Shown in pieces: positions 1-5,496 of a DNA stretch of 5,496 nucleotides. Position 1 is the stretch's first letter. Every line of letters begins with the position of its first letter. The notes below the pieces were generated by a model. The model ran no database searches, was not told the DNA's origin, and worked only from the letters and a program-made list of their open reading frames with translations. The translations under genes and the position numbers were made by a program. The stretch is from Burkholderiales bacterium (GTDB taxonomy: Bacteria > Pseudomonadota > Gammaproteobacteria > Burkholderiales > Burkholderiaceae_C), in assembly GCA_005793295.1 (NCBI GenBank), contig SXSX01000240.1, forward strand, positions 1 through 5,496, given 5' to 3'.

Positions 1-1648
1 AAAGTGGATCGACAGTGAGTTCCAGCCTTCGACCTTGTCCAAAGACAAGCAGACGGCGGAAATGAAGTGGTTTATTGACGCAGCGAAAAAATTGCAAGCC
101 AAAGGCGTTAAAGAAATTTCTGTGGTTTCTGAAACGATTACAACCCACGAGTACGAGTCCAAAACATTGGCGAAGGCCTTTCAAGAGATCACAGGGATTA
201 AGGTCAAGCACGACCTGATTGGCGAAGGCGATGTGGTCGAGAAGTTACAAACCTCGATGCAGTCAGGCAAGTCAATTTATGACGGCTGGATCACAGACTC
301 CGATCTGATCGGAACCCACTACCGGTATGGCAAAGTGATGAACCTGACTGACTATATGGCAGGCGCAGGCAAAGAGTGGACCAACCCTGGCCTGGACTTG
401 AAGGATTTCATCGGTACCAGCTTCACGACCGGACCCGATAAAAAACTGTACCAGTTGCCCGATCAGCAGTTTGCCAATTTGTATTGGTTTCGCGCAGACC
501 TCTTTGAAAAACCTGAACTCAAAGCCAAATTCAAAGCGAAGTATGGATACGAACTCGGTGTCCCCTTGAATTGGAGTGCGTACGAAGACATTGCTGCTTT
601 CTTTACGGAAGACGTCAAGACCATTGATGGCAAGCCTATTTACGGTCACATGGATTACGGCAAAAAAGATCCTTCCTTGGGTTGGCGCTTTACTGACGCA
701 TGGCTGTCTATGGCCGGTACCGCAGACATTGGCATTCCTAATGGCAAGCCGGTCGACGAGTGGGGTATTCGCGCTTCTGCCGACGGATGCACGCCCCTGG
801 GTGCGTCTGTTGCCCGTGGAGGCGCAACCAATTCACCAGCCGCTGTATACGCTTTAACAAAGTACATCGACTGGATGAAGAAATACTCGCCTAAAGAAGC
901 CATCGGTATGACGTTTGGAGAAGCCGGCCCTGTGCCAGCACAAGGACAAATTGCCCAGCAGATCTTTTGGTACACCGCCTTTACTGCTGACATGATCAAG
1001 CCTGGCCTTCCAGTTGTGAATGCTAATGGCACACCGAAATGGCGTATGGCCCCCGGCCCCAACGGCCCTTACTGGAAACAAGGGATGCAAAACGGTTACC
1101 AAGACGTAGGTTCATGGACTTTCTTTAAAGACCACGATGCCAATAAAGTCGCTGCCGCTTGGTTGTACGCTCAGTTTGTGACTGCCAAGACCACATCGCT
1201 AAAGAAAACCATTGTGGGTCTGACCCCTATCCGGGAATCAGACATCCAATCTAAGGCGATGACCGACATGGCTCCAAAGTTGGGTGGTTTGGTGGAGTTT
1301 TATCGCAGCCCTGCGCGTGTGGCTTGGACTCCCACAGGAACCAACGTGCCTGACTACCCCAAGCTTGCCCAGCTCTGGTGGAAGAACGTGGCAGTGGCTG
1401 TGACGGGTGAAAAAACACCACAAGATGCCATGGATAACTTGGCCAATGAGATGGACGATGTGATGGGCCGTCTTGAGCGTGCTGGCATGGCAAATTGCCC
1501 GCCTAAGCTCAATCCAAAAGGTGACCCTAACAAGTACCTCAGTGACAAGGGCGCACCATGGAAGAAATTGGCGAATGAAAAGCCAAAGGGTGAAACGATT
1601 GCCTATGACACGCTTCTCAACGCGTGGAAAGCTGGCAAGGTTCGTTAA
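1..1648 (+). CDS. Glycerol-type ABC transporter substrate-binding protein, GlpV-like (5' partial)
   Basis: Periplasmic solute-binding component of an ABC importer, most like the glycerol (GlpV) proteins of the GlpSTPQV type. It would capture the polyol and deliver it to the membrane permeases. The reading frame is open to the left edge: codons run from base 2, reading KWIDSEFQPSTLSKD, so the true start lies outside the window and the TTG at 35 is internal. 548 residues are visible. Family members are only slightly longer, so what is missing is probably the signal peptide and a few residues. The extracellular solute-binding fold fits the opening beta-strand EISVVSET, the aromatic-rich stretch around NLYWFRADLF, and a conserved-looking C-terminal part ending AWKAGKVR. 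The only two cysteines visible are residues 263 and 499 of this partial protein. The neighbouring glpD supports a glycerol or glycerol-3-phosphate substrate, but substrate is inferred by resemblance and context. I am sure of the binding-protein class and less sure of the exact ligand. Confidence 0.88.
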   Translation, partial: KWIDSEFQPSTLSKDKQTAEMKWFIDAAKKLQAKGVKEISVVSETITTHEYESKTLAKAFQEITGIKVKHDLIGEGDVVEKLQTSMQSGKSIYDGWITDSDLIGTHYRYGKVMNLTDYMAGAGKEWTNPGLDLKDFIGTSFTTGPDKKLYQLPDQQFANLYWFRADLFEKPELKAKFKAKYGYELGVPLNWSAYEDIAAFFTEDVKTIDGKPIYGHMDYGKKDPSLGWRFTDAWLSMAGTADIGIPNGKPVDEWGIRASADGCTPLGASVARGGATNSPAAVYALTKYIDWMKKYSPKEAIGMTFGEAGPVPAQGQIAQQIFWYTAFTADMIKPGLPVVNANGTPKWRMAPGPNGPYWKQGMQNGYQDVGSWTFFKDHDANKVAAAWLYAQFVTAKTTSLKKTIVGLTPIRESDIQSKAMTDMAPKLGGLVEFYRSPARVAWTPTGTNVPDYPKLAQLWWKNVAVAVTGEKTPQDAMDNLANEMDDVMGRLERAGMANCPPKLNPKGDPNKYLSDKGAPWKKLANEKPKGETIAYDTLLNAWKAGKVR

Positions 1649-1653
1649 TTCAT

Positions 1654-1670
1654 TCGAGTGATGAACTCGA
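1654..1670 (+). other. Small hairpin just after the binding-protein stop codon
   Basis: A 6-bp perfect stem, TCGAGT (1654-1659) with ACTCGA (1665-1670), and a 5-base loop start 5 bases after the stop codon. No T-tract follows. It could stabilise the mRNA 3' end together with the larger terminator hairpin downstream. A stem of this length can also occur by chance. Confidence 0.3.
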
Positions 1671-1680
1671 TCTGAAAGGC

Positions 1681-1710
1681 GGCCGTGCAGTGTTCTGCTG
1701 CACGGCCTTT
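1681..1710 (+). terminator. Probable intrinsic terminator after the binding-protein gene
   Basis: A perfect 10-bp inverted repeat, GGCCGTGCAG (1681-1690) and CTGCACGGCC (1698-1707), encloses a 7-base loop and is followed by TTT. It lies 32 bases after the stop of the binding-protein gene. The stem is strong, but the T-run is only three bases before C and A, so termination may be partial. A run of three A (1675-1677) before the stem could pair with the trailing T's across a bulge. It separates the transporter unit from glpD. Confidence 0.7.
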
Positions 1711-1778
1711 CATGGACAAAGTAGTATCTCTCGCCCACGAGGGCAGGGGAATCTGCTTGCCAATTCTTATACATTCTT

Positions 1779-3383
1779 ATGTCCTGCGATACCTCTTTGC
1801 TTCTGACCCAGCGTGCTGTATTGCTCGCCCGTTTGGCCGAAGATCGCACCTATGACATCGCAGTTGTTGGCGGTGGTGCGACGGGTCTGGGTGTTGCATT
1901 GGATGCAGCCGCACGAGGGTTGAGTGTGATTTTGGTAGAGGCGCATGACTTCGCAAAAGGGACGTCTTCACGTTCAACAAAACTGGTGCATGGCGGCGTT
2001 CGTTATTTAGCGCAAGGTAATATTTCATTGGTACGTGAGGCGCTGCATGAGCGCACCACCTTGCTTCATAACGCGCCCCATATTGCCCAACCCTTGGCTT
2101 TCGTCATGCCGTCCTATCGGTGGTGGGAGACGCCGTTTTATGGCGTGGGTTTGACCTTGTATGACCAGCTGGCTGGGAAAGCGGGCCTAGGTAAAACAGA
2201 ATTTTTATCGCGCAATGCAACCCAAGATTTGCTACCCATGGCGCAGCCCAAAGGTTTGCGGGGCGGGGTGAAATACTGGGATGGACAGTTCAATGATTCC
2301 CGGTTGGCTTTGGCCATCGCACGAACTGCAGCACAGCGGGGTGCTTTGTTGCTGAACTACTGTAAAGCCGATCAGTTGCACTATGAGAACGGAAAGATTG
2401 CAGGGCTGGAGTGCTTCGATACGTTTACTGAAAAAAAATACCGTATTCGCAGTCGTTGCGTGGTTAATGCAACGGGTGTGTGGGTGGATGCGCTACGAGA
2501 AAATGACGGCGCATATGCAGACACATATCACCCCGCAGACGTAAAACCCATGGTCGCGCCTAGCCAAGGGGTTCACATCGTGGTTGATCAAGAGTTTCTA
2601 GGCTCAGATGTCGCGCTGATAGTCCCCAAGACTTCGGATGGGCGCGTATTGTTTGCAGTTCCTTGGCTGGGTAAAGTCGTTTTGGGTACGACCGATACGC
2701 CTTCAAAGGATTTGGCGCTCGAGCCTATGCCTTACCAAGAAGAGACAGATTTCATTCTTCGTGAGGCGGGGCGTTACTTGCGCAAGGCTCCGACCCCAAG
2801 CGATATTAAAAGCATCTGGGTTGGCTTAAGGCCCTTGGTAAAACATCACGACGACAAAACGCAAGCGACCAAAAAAATCAGCAGGGAACACACGGTTGAA
2901 ATCAGTCGCAGTGGTTTGGTGACTGTGACAGGGGGGAAGTGGACGACTTACCGCGTTATGGCCGAAGACGTATTGGACGCCTGCGTGGAAAGCGACTTAC
3001 TGCGTGCTGGGGCGGTTTCTGAAACCCACAAGCTGGCTTTGATGGGGTCGCCAGGCGCTGGTCAAGCGCGAGTGTCCTTAAGTCTGGCCCCAGGCCTTCA
3101 CTCTTACGGTTCCGAGCAGGCGGTGGTTGCCGCCTTGCCAGGAGGCGAACACTGGGTGACCGAAGGCGTATCAGAAGCGATGGTGCGGTTTGCAGCCCGC
3201 TATGAATACGCGCGAACGGTAGAAGACGTACTCGCCCGGCGATCGCGCTTGCTCTTTTTAGATGCAAAAGCGGCTGCTGCCGCGGCTGCTGAGGTGGGGA
3301 AAATCCTCGAGGAGGAATTAGGAACCGACCCCGAGACAGAAAAATTTGGCACTTTGGCACAGCATTATTGGAAAATTTCTTAG
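1779..3383 (+). CDS. glpD: Aerobic glycerol-3-phosphate dehydrogenase (FAD-dependent)
   Basis: Oxidises sn-glycerol 3-phosphate to dihydroxyacetone phosphate and passes electrons to ubiquinone; in characterised bacteria the enzyme sits on the inner face of the cytoplasmic membrane. The 534-residue product has the N-terminal FAD dinucleotide-binding motif GGGATG at residues 31-36 after YDIAVV, the family signature GTSSRSTKLVHGGVRYL at 61-77, the substrate-domain segment IWVGLRPLV at 346-354, and TGGKWTTYR around 384-392. A C-terminal domain with an alanine-rich helix (KAAAAAAAEV) follows. It is slightly longer than the roughly 500-residue E. coli enzyme. ATG 1779 is the first possible start in a frame open from 1725, and it gives the short N-terminal extension usual before the FAD strand. 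No Shine-Dalgarno lies at normal distance; the nearest purine run, AGGGGA, ends 28 bases upstream. TTG 1797, 1821 and 1833 are less likely starts. The upstream transporter gene supports a glycerol-catabolism role. Confidence 0.97.
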   Translation: MSCDTSLLLTQRAVLLARLAEDRTYDIAVVGGGATGLGVALDAAARGLSVILVEAHDFAKGTSSRSTKLVHGGVRYLAQGNISLVREALHERTTLLHNAPHIAQPLAFVMPSYRWWETPFYGVGLTLYDQLAGKAGLGKTEFLSRNATQDLLPMAQPKGLRGGVKYWDGQFNDSRLALAIARTAAQRGALLLNYCKADQLHYENGKIAGLECFDTFTEKKYRIRSRCVVNATGVWVDALRENDGAYADTYHPADVKPMVAPSQGVHIVVDQEFLGSDVALIVPKTSDGRVLFAVPWLGKVVLGTTDTPSKDLALEPMPYQEETDFILREAGRYLRKAPTPSDIKSIWVGLRPLVKHHDDKTQATKKISREHTVEISRSGLVTVTGGKWTTYRVMAEDVLDACVESDLLRAGAVSETHKLALMGSPGAGQARVSLSLAPGLHSYGSEQAVVAALPGGEHWVTEGVSEAMVRFAARYEYARTVEDVLARRSRLLFLDAKAAAAAAAEVGKILEEELGTDPETEKFGTLAQHYWKIS

Positions 3384-3389
3384 AAATCT

Positions 3390-3418
3390 TTGCACGCCAG
3401 CTTAAAAACGTGCATAAT
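3390..3418 (+). promoter_or_regulatory. Sigma70-like promoter for the spc ribosomal-protein operon
   Basis: A -35 element TTGCAC (3390-3395) and a -10 element CATAAT (3413-3418; five of six bases match TATAAT) are separated by exactly 17 bases. The region just downstream, AGTGGGC, would put the transcription start near 3424-3426. The promoter begins 6 bases after the glpD stop and has a 200-base gap in front of a ribosomal-protein operon, which is where a promoter is expected. The -35 match is only three of six. The start site is inferred, not observed. Confidence 0.65.
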
Positions 3419-3479
3419 AGTGGGCTTCGCTTGAAAAAGTATGAAGTTCTGCCCAAATGAAAGCAGCTCGAGTGGTTTG

Positions 3480-3556
3480 AGTTGCCGACAGCGGGCCCAA
3501 GACTGACTGAAGTCGTTGCGGGTTGTTTTTCCTTGATGGTTTAACTGCTGGCAACT
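3480..3556 (+). promoter_or_regulatory. Structured 5' leader of the spc operon (long-range stem)
   Basis: Within the leader upstream of rplN, bases 3480-3486 (AGTTGCC) and 3490-3492 (AGC) pair with 3547-3556 (GCTGGCAACT). This makes a 10-bp stem with a 3-base bulge (3487-3489). It encloses about 54 bases that contain a second, terminator-like hairpin. The outer arm ends 27 bases before the rplN start, so the Shine-Dalgarno is left outside the stem. Nothing else was recognised in the gap, and no open reading frame in it looks real. A regulatory role is inferred from position and pairing only. I do not recognise it as a known RNA family. Confidence 0.35.
3496..3530 (+). terminator. Terminator- or attenuator-like hairpin in the spc leader
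   Basis: CCC-AA-GACT (3496-3504) pairs with AGTC-TT-GGG (3511-3514, 3516-3517, 3520-3522). The bulges are G3515 and GC3518-3519, the loop is 6 bases, and TTGTTTTT (3523-3530) follows. A bulged stem followed by a T-tract is the shape of a weak intrinsic terminator. It lies downstream of the predicted spc promoter, so it could attenuate that operon, end glpD read-through, or do both. The bulges weaken the case. Confidence 0.35.
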
Positions 3557-3583
3557 AGTTCGGTGCAAGTTGGGAATAATGAA

Positions 3584-3952
3584 ATGATCCAAACAGAATC
3601 TCGATTGGAAGTCGCCGATAACACCGGTGCAAAATCCGTCCTTTGCATTAAGGTGCTAGGTGGATCTCGACGTCGCTACGCTAGCGTAGGCGACATCATC
3701 AAAGTCAGCATTAAAGAAGCTGCTCCACGTGCACGCGTCAAAAAAGGCGAGGTGTACAGCGCGGTAGTGGTTCGTACTGCAAAGGGTATTCGTCGTAGCG
3801 ACGGCTCTTTGGTGAAGTTCGATGGCAACGCGGCTGTGTTGCTGAATGCTAAGTTGGAGCCAATCGGCACCCGTATCTTTGGACCAGTGACGCGCGAGTT
3901 GCGTACTGAAAAGTTCATGAAGATCGTGTCTCTGGCTCCTGAAGTTTTGTAA
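3584..3952 (+). CDS. rplN: Large-subunit ribosomal protein L14 (uL14)
   Basis: Component of the 50S subunit that binds 23S rRNA at the subunit interface, contributing to an intersubunit bridge. The 122-residue product opens MIQTESRLEVADNTGAKSV, the standard L14 N-terminus, and carries the family region LEPIGTRIFGPVTRELR near the C-terminus. Length matches the family (about 122-123). The frame also allows a GTG at 3563, which would add seven residues (MQVGNNE). ATG 3584 is preferred because it gives the conserved N-terminus and has GGGA (3572-3575) 8 bases upstream as Shine-Dalgarno. It is the first gene of the spc operon here, following a promoter and leader. Its upstream neighbour is glpD rather than the rpsQ found in many proteobacteria. 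The stop is followed 11 bases later by rplX. Confidence 0.98.
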   Translation: MIQTESRLEVADNTGAKSVLCIKVLGGSRRRYASVGDIIKVSIKEAAPRARVKKGEVYSAVVVRTAKGIRRSDGSLVKFDGNAAVLLNAKLEPIGTRIFGPVTRELRTEKFMKIVSLAPEVL

Positions 3953-3963
3953 GGACTCGCGAC

Positions 3964-4284
3964 ATGAACAAGATTCGCAAGGGCGATCAAATTATCGTCA
4001 TCGCTGGCCGTGATAAAGGCAAGCGCGGAGTGGTTTCTCTGCGTAAAGATGACTCGCATGTGGTGGTTGATGGCGTGAATATGGTGAAAAAACACACCAA
4101 GCCCAATCCCCTCAAAGGCGCAACCGGCGGCATCGTTGAAAAAACAATGCCTATCCATCAGTCCAATGTTGCTATTTTCAACGCAACGTCTGGCAAGGCG
4201 GACCGTGTTGGTATCAAGATGCAGGCTGACGGTAAACGCGTTCGTGTTTACAAGTCAAGCGGCGAAGAAATCAAGGTGGCATAA
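3964..4284 (+). CDS. rplX: Large-subunit ribosomal protein L24 (uL24)
   Basis: 50S assembly-initiator protein that binds the 5' region of 23S rRNA and ends up near the polypeptide exit tunnel. The 106-residue product is close to the E. coli length (104). It starts with a KOW motif (KGDQIIVIAGRDKGKRGVV, residues 6-24), followed by VDGVNMVKKHTKP, typical of bacterial L24, and a basic C-terminal half. AAGGA (3951-3955) overlaps the rplN stop codon and lies 8 bases before ATG 3964, so its translation is probably coupled to rplN. The gene ends 2 bases before rplE, and the rplE ribosome-binding site is inside its last codons. Confidence 0.97.
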   Translation: MNKIRKGDQIIVIAGRDKGKRGVVSLRKDDSHVVVDGVNMVKKHTKPNPLKGATGGIVEKTMPIHQSNVAIFNATSGKADRVGIKMQADGKRVRVYKSSGEEIKVA

Positions 4285-4286
4285 AA

Positions 4287-4826
4287 ATGGCACGTCTACA
4301 ACAACACTACCGCGAGAAAGTAGCTCCCGAACTGATGACTAAGTTCGGTTTTACTTCTCCCATGCAAGTTCCCCGTTTAACCAAGATCACGCTCAATATG
4401 GGTGTGAGTGAGGCGGTTGCCGATAAAAAGGTGATGGACAACGCGGTGGCTGATTTGACCAAAATTGCAGGACAAAAACCTGTAGTAACGAAGTCAAAAA
4501 AGGCTATTGCTGGATTCAAAATTCGCGAAGGCCAAGCGATTGGCTGTATGGTGACATTGCGCGGAGTTCAAATGTATGAATTCCTAGACCGTTTTGTTAC
4601 CGTAGCTCTGCCCCGTGTTCGCGATTTCCGTGGTATCTCTGGGCGTGCATTTGACGGCCGTGGTAACTACAACATCGGCGTAAAAGAGCAAATCATTTTC
4701 CCTGAAATTGAATACGACAAGGTTGACGCCTTGCGCGGTCTCAATATCAGCATTACGACGACTGCTAAGTCTGACGAAGAGTGCAAAGCACTTCTCGCTG
4801 GCTTTCGCTTCCCGTTCAAGAACTGA
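4287..4826 (+). CDS. rplE: Large-subunit ribosomal protein L5 (uL5)
   Basis: 50S central-protuberance protein that binds 5S rRNA and contacts P-site tRNA. The 179-residue product has the same length as E. coli L5 and shows the family blocks MQVPRLTKITLNMGVSEA, AGFKIREGQAIGCMVTLRG, PRVRDFRGISGRAFDGRGNY and EQIIFPEIEYDKVD. The start ATG lies 2 bases after the rplX stop. Its Shine-Dalgarno AAGGTGG (4273-4279) lies within the rplX coding sequence, so coupling to rplX is likely. In E. coli this junction is where ribosomal protein S8 represses spc-operon translation. Whether S8 binds here is not shown by the sequence. The last codon region carries the rpsN ribosome-binding site. Confidence 0.98.
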   Translation: MARLQQHYREKVAPELMTKFGFTSPMQVPRLTKITLNMGVSEAVADKKVMDNAVADLTKIAGQKPVVTKSKKAIAGFKIREGQAIGCMVTLRGVQMYEFLDRFVTVALPRVRDFRGISGRAFDGRGNYNIGVKEQIIFPEIEYDKVDALRGLNISITTTAKSDEECKALLAGFRFPFKN

Positions 4827-4834
4827 GGTGACCC

Positions 4835-5140
4835 GTGGCTAAAATGGCTTTAATCGAGCGCGAGCTCAAACGTGATAAGTTGGCTGCAAAGTACGCTAAG
4901 AAATATGCGGAATTTAAGTCAATTGCCGGTGACGCAAAGCGTACCGATGAAGAGCGTGCTGCTGCCCGTCTGGGTCTGCAAAAACTTCCACGCAATGCGA
5001 ATCCTACCCGTCAGCGTAACCGCTGTGCCATCACTGGACGCCCTCGTGGAACGTTCCAGCACTTTGGTCTGGGTCGGGCAAAAATCCGTGAAATGGCGTT
5101 TGCTGGAGAAATCCCTGGCATCGTCAAGGCCAGCTGGTAA
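4835..5140 (+). CDS. rpsN: Small-subunit ribosomal protein S14 (uS14), long zinc-independent form
   Basis: 30S head protein that binds the 3' major domain of 16S rRNA. The 101-residue product is the long form, as in E. coli. It has only one cysteine (RCAITGR) and no pair of CxxC motifs, so it is the zinc-free type. The signature NRCAITGRPRGTFQHFGLGR and the end GIVKASW are typical. The start is GTG at 4835, which gives the conserved MAK N-terminus. The ATG at 4844 would lose it. The Shine-Dalgarno GAGGT (4825-4829) overlaps the rplE stop codon, with a 5-base spacing, so translation is probably coupled. rpsH follows after 18 bases. Confidence 0.97.
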   Translation: MAKMALIERELKRDKLAAKYAKKYAEFKSIAGDAKRTDEERAAARLGLQKLPRNANPTRQRNRCAITGRPRGTFQHFGLGRAKIREMAFAGEIPGIVKASW

Positions 5141-5158
5141 GCAGTAGGAGAACCAAAT

Positions 5159-5496
5159 ATGAGTATGAGTGATCCCATTGCTGACCTGTTGACGCGTATT
5201 CGTAACGCGCAGATGGTCGCTAAGCCAACCGTATTGGTGCCTTCATCCAAAGTGAAGGTTGCCATTTCCCAAGTCCTTAAGGACGAGGGCTATATTGATG
5301 ACTTCAAAGTAACTTCAACCGACGGTAAGTCTGTTTTAGAAATCGCTTTGAAGTACTACGCAGGTCGCCCTGTCATCGAACGCATTGAGCGTGTCAGCCG
5401 CCCTGGCTTGCGCGTTTACCGTGGAAGCGATGCAATCCCCCAAGTCCAAAACGGCATGGGTGTGGCGATTGTTACGACGCCTCAGGGTGTGATGAC
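5159..5496 (+). CDS. rpsH: Small-subunit ribosomal protein S8 (uS8), 3' partial
   Basis: 30S platform protein that binds the central domain of 16S rRNA around helix 21; in E. coli it is also the translational repressor of the spc operon. The frame starts at ATG 5159 and runs off the right edge without a stop, giving 112 complete codons of about 131. The visible protein opens MSMSDPIADLLTRIRNAQ and includes PSSKVKVAISQVLKDEGYI, LKYYAGRPVIERIERVSRPG and GMGVAIVTTPQGVM, all in family order. The missing part should be the short rRNA-binding tail after GVM. A second ATG lies at 5165, but the first gives the usual MSM start. AGGAG (5146-5150) stands 8 bases upstream. The loop reads TTP where E. coli has STS; I regard this as lineage variation. 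Confidence 0.97.
   Translation, partial: MSMSDPIADLLTRIRNAQMVAKPTVLVPSSKVKVAISQVLKDEGYIDDFKVTSTDGKSVLEIALKYYAGRPVIERIERVSRPGLRVYRGSDAIPQVQNGMGVAIVTTPQGVM

Noticed and set aside
35..37. TTG as the start of the binding protein
   Set aside because: The frame continues to the left edge with family-like residues (WIDSEFQPST) and no stop, so this is an internal leucine codon of a truncated gene.
1731..1750. Short inverted repeat around GCCC-ACGA-GGGC upstream of glpD as a repressor operator
   Set aside because: The stem is 4 bp, no known glpR-type operator is recognisable, and no second copy is seen nearby.
1238..1849. A 203-codon open frame on the minus strand across the end of the binding-protein gene and the glpD start
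   Set aside because: It is antisense to two well-recognised proteins, its translation resembles no family I know, and no ribosome-binding site or conserved motif supports it. It is a shadow of codon bias.
2956..3456. A 166-codon minus-strand open frame over the glpD 3' end and the spc promoter
   Set aside because: It is antisense to the C-terminal domain of GlpD, has low-complexity R/P/S-rich composition, and covers the promoter region. There is no sign of a real protein.
3537..3545. GGTTTAAC in the spc leader as a boxA-like antitermination site
   Set aside because: It matches only part of the boxA core, has no adjacent boxB, and is too short to distinguish from chance.
3563..3565. GTG as the start of rplN
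   Set aside because: It would add seven residues foreign to L14. ATG 3584 gives the conserved MIQTES start and has a correctly spaced GGGA.
3676..4158. A 160-codon minus-strand open frame over rplN and rplX
   Set aside because: It lies fully opposite two highly conserved ribosomal protein genes and shows no recognisable domain.
1..5496. Search for tRNA genes, insertion sequences, CRISPR arrays, phage or defence genes
   Set aside because: Almost all of the window is accounted for by seven conserved genes and two short intergenic gaps. No repeats, transposase motifs or tRNA-like folds were seen.

Overview
The window reads as an ordinary chromosomal segment of a betaproteobacterium, most likely order Burkholderiales and probably Comamonadaceae-like. 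This rests on remembered protein resemblance: the GlpD sequence, the MAKxALIERE start of S14, the MSMSDPIAD start of S8, and the glycerol-type ABC-transporter binding protein. No search was run. All seven genes lie on the + strand.

Left part (1-3383), glycerol use. A solute-binding protein of the glycerol/sn-glycerol-3-phosphate ABC-transporter type (GlpV-like) enters from the left edge, with only its N-terminus missing. A strong hairpin that looks like an intrinsic terminator follows it. Then comes glpD, the FAD-dependent aerobic glycerol-3-phosphate dehydrogenase. The two genes make a coherent catabolic set: periplasmic capture and import, then (after phosphorylation by a kinase not seen here) oxidation to dihydroxyacetone phosphate with electrons passed to quinone. 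The transporter's ATPase and permease genes are expected upstream, outside the window.

Middle (3384-3583), a 200-base gap without a gene. Six bases after the glpD stop there is a sigma70-like promoter (TTGCAC, 17-base spacer, CATAAT). It would give a leader of about 160 nt before rplN. The leader can fold into a long-range stem, and nested in it is a hairpin followed by a T-tract that resembles an attenuator or terminator.

Right part (3584-5496), the start of the spc ribosomal-protein operon in the canonical order rplN (L14), rplX (L24), rplE (L5), rpsN (S14), rpsH (S8, cut by the right edge). Genes are tightly packed (2-18 bases apart), each with a visible Shine-Dalgarno sequence. Two of these ribosome-binding sites overlap the end of the preceding gene, which suggests translational coupling.

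The gene content is conventional and I found no undescribed system. The points most worth a second look are the structured leader in front of the spc operon, the placement of rplN directly after glpD instead of after rpsQ, and the missing Shine-Dalgarno in front of glpD.
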